This document shows, piece by piece, positions 60,872 to 64,000 of a DNA stretch of 64,000 bases. Every line of letters begins with the position of its first letter. Position 1 is the stretch's first letter. Below the pieces are notes generated by a model. That model saw only the letters and a program-made list of their open reading frames with translations, did not search any database and was not told the origin of the DNA. This stretch comes from Janthinobacterium agaricidamnosum. Its GTDB lineage: Bacteria > Pseudomonadota > Gammaproteobacteria > Burkholderiales > Burkholderiaceae_D. Where the stretch lies: assembly GCF_003667705.1 (NCBI RefSeq), contig NZ_CP033019.1:744001-808000 (forward strand), in the 5' to 3' direction. The translations under genes were made by a program, and so were the position numbers.

Positions 60872-61753
60872 TCATACGGACAGGTGTTCGACAGGCGGGT
60901 GCAAGTCCAGCAAGCCGGCGAAGGCTTGCGCCAGGGATTCGACCTTGGCCGTCGTGTAGCCTTGCAGCTGGGGCGCATCGTTGTTGATGCGGCGTAAGCT
61001 TGCCGCGTCGAGCAAGCGGGCGAGCTGGCGCGCCACGGCGTCGCCCGTGTCGACCAGGGTGATCGTTTCCTGCGTATGCGCGCGCACCGTGCGTGCGATG
61101 GCGTCCTGCACGAAGGGGTAGTGCGTACAGCCGAGCACGAGGGTGTCGACGCCTTGTTCCAGCATGGGCGCGATGTAGCGTTCCAGCATGGCGCTGGTGG
61201 CGTCGAGCGGGTCGTTGCCCAGCTCGCACTGCTCGATGCGGTCGGCCAGGCCGATGCAGGGCTGCAAGATGAACGTGGCGCCCGTGGCTGCGCTCACCTG
61301 CTCGCGCAGGGCCAGCAGCTTGTCGCCGCGCAAGGCACGTTCCGTTGCCAGCACGGCGATCTTGCCGTTGCGGCTGATGCTGGCCGCCGGCTTCAGGCCC
61401 GGCTCGACGCCGACGATGGGCAGGTCGGGATAGCGTGCGCGCAGCGCCTTGATGGCGGCGATGGTGGCCGTGTTGCACGCCACCACCAATGCTTTCGCGC
61501 CTTGCTGCAACAAGAAGGCGGTGATCGCCAGCGAACGGTCGATCACTTGCTGTTCCGTCTTGTCGCCATATGGCGCGTAGGCGGAATCGGCAAAGTAAAT
61601 CAAATCTTCCTGCGGCAGCTGCGCGCGGATATGGCGCAGCACCGACAGGCCGCCCACGCCGGAGTCAAAGATGCCGACAGGCAGCTTGACTGCCGGGGTC
61701 AGACCCGTCGGGTCTGACCCCAGATTTGCGCTATTACTTAAGGTAAAAGTCAT
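60872..61753 (-). CDS. murI: Glutamate racemase
   Basis: MurI makes D-glutamate for peptidoglycan. The 293-residue protein has VGIFDSGVGGLSVLRHI (26-42), FADSAYAPYGDK, the catalytic Cys93 in VVACNTAT and the second catalytic cysteine in VLGCTHYPF. The ATG at 61753 is the only canonical start before the catalytic core. Residues 11-20 (LGSDPTGLTP) are encoded by a palindromic repeat of the GGGGTCAGACCC family. No Shine-Dalgarno or promoter is evident: the fumarase terminator ends only about 22 bases upstream, so expression may depend on readthrough. Confidence 0.93.
   Translation of the reverse strand: MTFTLSNSANLGSDPTGLTPAVKLPVGIFDSGVGGLSVLRHIRAQLPQEDLIYFADSAYAPYGDKTEQQVIDRSLAITAFLLQQGAKALVVACNTATIAAIKALRARYPDLPIVGVEPGLKPAASISRNGKIAVLATERALRGDKLLALREQVSAATGATFILQPCIGLADRIEQCELGNDPLDATSAMLERYIAPMLEQGVDTLVLGCTHYPFVQDAIARTVRAHTQETITLVDTGDAVARQLARLLDAASLRRINNDAPQLQGYTTAKVESLAQAFAGLLDLHPPVEHLSV
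61695..61721. repeat. Palindromic repeat inside the 5' end of murI
   Basis: GGGGTCAGACCC-GTC-GGGTCTGACCCC is a perfect 12-bp inverted repeat with a 3-base loop. It has the same arms as the repeat after truB (46896-46958). It is read in frame by murI. Confidence 0.8.
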
Positions 61754-61774
61754 ATAAAGCCGAAGCCGATGAAA

Positions 61775-61809
61775 ATAAAAAAACGCCGCGCTGTGTTGCC
61801 GCGCGGCGT
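61775..61809 (-). terminator. Terminator of the fumarase gene
   Basis: On the minus strand ACGCCGCGC-N9-GCGCGGCGT is followed by seven T and ATTTT. Confidence 0.85.
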
Positions 61810-61825
61810 CTATGGTAGAGCTTGT

Positions 61826-63367
61826 TTAAGCAACCGTCACGGGAATCTTGCTGACGCTATTGAGTTGCTCGATCTTCGCCTGCCACTCTTTCGGGCCCGT
61901 GTTGTGCACCGACGTGCCCTTCGCATCGACGGCCACCGTCACCGGCATGTCGACGACGTCGAATTCGTAGATCGCTTCCATGCCCATGTCGGCAAAGCCC
62001 AGCACCTTGGCGTGCTTGATGGCTTTCGACACCAGATAGGCGGCGCCGCCTACGGCCATCAAATAGGCCGACTGATGCTTCTGGATCGATTCGATGGCGA
62101 CCGGGCCGCGCTCGGCCTTGCCGATCATGGCGATCAGGCCCGTCTTTTCAAGCATCATGTCGGTGAACTTGTCCATGCGCGTGGCCGTCGTCGGACCAGC
62201 CGGGCCGACGGCTTCGTCGCGCACCGGATCGACCGGGCCGACGTAGTAGATCACGCGGTTTTTAAAATCGACCGGCAATTCTTCGCCCTTGGCCAGCATG
62301 TCCTGGATGCGCTTGTGCGCGGCGTCGCGGCCCGTCAGCATCTTGCCGTTCAACAGCAAGGTCTGGCCCGGCGTCCACGAAGCGACTTCTTCTTTCGTCA
62401 GGGTGTTCAGGTCGACGCGCTTGGATTTTTCCGTGTCCGGCGTCCAGTGCACTTCCGGCCACGATGACAGCGATGGCGGCGTCATGTAGGCAGGGCCGGA
62501 GCCGTCCAGCACGAAGTGGCCGTGGCGCGTGGCGGCGCAGTTCGGGATCATGGCGACCGGCTTCGACGCGGCGTGCGTCGGGTGCATCATGATTTTCACG
62601 TCGAGCACGGTCGTCAGGCCGCCCAGGCCTTGCGCGCCGATGCCCAGCGAGTTGATCTTGTCGCACAGCTCGATGCGCAGTTCTTCCAGCTTGTTCTGCG
62701 GGCCGCGTTGCTTCAGCTCAAACATGTCGATGTCTTCCATCAACACTTCTTTTGCCATCAGCATGGCTTTTTCGGCCGTGCCGCCGATGCCGATGCCCAG
62801 CATGCCGGGCGGGCACCAGCCGGCGCCCATGGTCGGCACGGTCTTCATGACCCAGTCCACCAGCGAATCGGACGGGTTCATCATGATCATCTTCGATTTG
62901 TTTTCCGAGCCGCCGCCCTTGGCAGCGACTTTCACGTCGACGGTATTGCCTTCGACCAATTCCATGTGCACGACGGCTGGCGTGTTGTCCTTGGTGTTCT
63001 TGCGGTCGAAATGCGGGTCGGCGACGATGGAGGCGCGCAGCTTGTTGTCGTCGAAGTTGTACGCGCGGCGCACGCCTTCGTTGACGGCGTCGGTGACGGT
63101 GCCGCTGAAACCTTCGAAGCGCACGCCCATGCCGATTTTCAGGAAGACGTTGACGATACCCGTGTCCTGGCAGATAGGACGCTTGCCTTCCGCGCACATG
63201 CGCGAGTTGGTCAGGATTTGCGCGATCGCATCTTTTGCCGCCGGGCTTTGCTCGGCCGCATAGGCGCGCGCCAGGTGCTCGATGTAATCAGCAGGGTGGT
63301 AGTAGCTAATGTACTGCAACGCTGCGGCGACGGATTCGATCAGGTCTTCTTGCTTTATGACAGTCAT
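61826..63367 (-). CDS. fumA: Class I (iron-sulfur) fumarate hydratase
   Basis: The 513-residue protein is a single-chain, oxygen-sensitive [4Fe-4S] fumarase that converts fumarate to malate in the citric acid cycle. Cluster cysteine candidates are Cys66 in RPICQDTG, the Cys in GAGWCPPGMLG and the Cys in IPNCAATRHGH. The C-terminal swivelling domain has GPTTATRMDKFTD and GMEAIYEFDV. The start is the ATG at 63367 (MTVIKQEDLIES); the frame extends to 63670 but that part overlaps the neighbouring gene antisense-free and is not family-like. It lies 71 bases downstream of the UPF0114 gene. Confidence 0.95.
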   Translation of the reverse strand: MTVIKQEDLIESVAAALQYISYYHPADYIEHLARAYAAEQSPAAKDAIAQILTNSRMCAEGKRPICQDTGIVNVFLKIGMGVRFEGFSGTVTDAVNEGVRRAYNFDDNKLRASIVADPHFDRKNTKDNTPAVVHMELVEGNTVDVKVAAKGGGSENKSKMIMMNPSDSLVDWVMKTVPTMGAGWCPPGMLGIGIGGTAEKAMLMAKEVLMEDIDMFELKQRGPQNKLEELRIELCDKINSLGIGAQGLGGLTTVLDVKIMMHPTHAASKPVAMIPNCAATRHGHFVLDGSGPAYMTPPSLSSWPEVHWTPDTEKSKRVDLNTLTKEEVASWTPGQTLLLNGKMLTGRDAAHKRIQDMLAKGEELPVDFKNRVIYYVGPVDPVRDEAVGPAGPTTATRMDKFTDMMLEKTGLIAMIGKAERGPVAIESIQKHQSAYLMAVGGAAYLVSKAIKHAKVLGFADMGMEAIYEFDVVDMPVTVAVDAKGTSVHNTGPKEWQAKIEQLNSVSKIPVTVA

Positions 63368-63438
63368 GGTGTTCTCGCGGTGGATAAGAAGGGTAAGACT
63401 TTGATGCTGTTTGCTAATCAGTATAGGAGCGCCAGAAC

Positions 63439-64000
63439 TTAGTGGGGCGCCCTGGCTTGGTTCTGCGTCACCGTCATGATGCGGTCCGTGTACGCAATCG
63501 CCATCGCCGACAGGATGAAGACCATATGGATCACCGTTTGCGCGATGATCACTTCGATCTTGTACGAGTTGGCATTGATAAACGTCTTCAGCAGGTGGAT
63601 GGACGAGATGCCGATGATGGCCATCGCCAGCTTCGTCTTCAGCACGGACGCATTCACATGCGACAGCCATTCCGGCTGGTCCGGATGGTCGTCGAGGTGC
63701 ATGCGCGACACGAACGTTTCGTAGCCGCCGATGATGACCATGATCAACAGATTCGAGATCATGACCACGTCGATCAGGCCCAAGACCACCAGCATGATGG
63801 TCGCTTCATTGAGCTTGGTCGGCAGGGCGCCGCCCGGTACGGCCACGGCCGTCAAGACGTGCTGCAGGGCCGCATCATTGCCGAATACGGCGCCGATCAG
63901 GTCCGACAGTTCCACCCAGAAATGAAATACGTACACGCATTGGGCAAGGATCAAACCCAGGTACAGCGGCAGCTGCAGCCAGCGCGACATGAAGATGAAG
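63439..64000 (-). CDS. UPF0114 / TIGR00645 family membrane protein, 5' end outside the window
   Basis: The frame runs to the window edge. At least 183 residues are seen, with about four membrane helices. The sequence SRWLQLPLYLGLILAQ is the family's first-helix motif, NEATIMLVVLGLIDVVMISNLLIMVIIGGYE the central one, and LKTKLAMAIIGISSIHLLKTFI the third. In related proteins a few residues precede the SRW motif, so only a short N-terminal part is missing. E. coli YqhA belongs to the same family; its function is unknown. It may share a transcript with the fumarase gene. Confidence 0.88.
   Translation of the reverse strand, partial: FIFMSRWLQLPLYLGLILAQCVYVFHFWVELSDLIGAVFGNDAALQHVLTAVAVPGGALPTKLNEATIMLVVLGLIDVVMISNLLIMVIIGGYETFVSRMHLDDHPDQPEWLSHVNASVLKTKLAMAIIGISSIHLLKTFINANSYKIEVIIAQTVIHMVFILSAMAIAYTDRIMTVTQNQARAPH

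Overview
The window is a high-GC, densely coded chromosomal segment whose proteins and gene order fit a betaproteobacterium of the Burkholderiales. Family Oxalobacteraceae, near Janthinobacterium, is the best guess. The grounds are the large TonB-dependent receptor repertoire, a PEP-CTERM protein, the rimP-nusA-infB-rbfA-truB order, the yhdP-nit-tldD run and GGGGTCAGACCC-type palindromes. This is inference from sequence; no search was run.

Layout. 1-398 is the 3' end of a TonB-dependent receptor. 643-3727 carries tkt and gap. 3770-7924 (minus strand) holds a DUF1275 membrane protein, a secreted Cache-domain protein and glnE. 8160-14681 is a likely operon of yhdP, a nitrilase-family amidase and tldD, followed by GTAG-type palindromic repeats. 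14881-28215 is a receptor island of four large TonB-dependent receptors on the minus strand, with a plus-strand DAHP synthase gene (aroG) embedded in it. Upstream of aroG lie a promoter, a Phe/Tyr-rich leader peptide and an intrinsic terminator, which together look like an attenuator. 28822-34453 is a complete oligopeptide ABC importer divergent from the last receptor. 34481-36841 has a DedA-rhodanese fusion and glucokinase.

37256-48976 is the information-processing block: scpB, rluB, then rimP-nusA-infB-rbfA-truB and typA. Two leaders here look structured: one before scpB and one, with a strong promoter and a terminator, before rimP. 49096-54529 contains dusA, an uncharacterised coupled gene, a chemotaxis receptor with a C-terminal CheR/CheB tether, a soluble TonB-C-domain protein and two lipoproteins. 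54630-56413 (minus) contains an overlooked 38-residue membrane peptide, an uncharacterised protein and a PEP-CTERM protein. 56739-58844 is a FecA-like receptor behind a promoter overlapped by a Fur box, divergent from a single-domain response regulator. 59730-60580 is a probable amidase toxin and periplasmic immunity pair. The window ends with tRNA-His, murI, a class I fumarase and a truncated UPF0114 membrane protein.

The most interesting items are the aroG attenuator, the two leader RNAs, the BPSL0067/STY0301-like effector-immunity pair, a palindromic repeat read in frame in the 5' end of murI, and a duplicated motif in an unusual insertion of the OppC-like permease.
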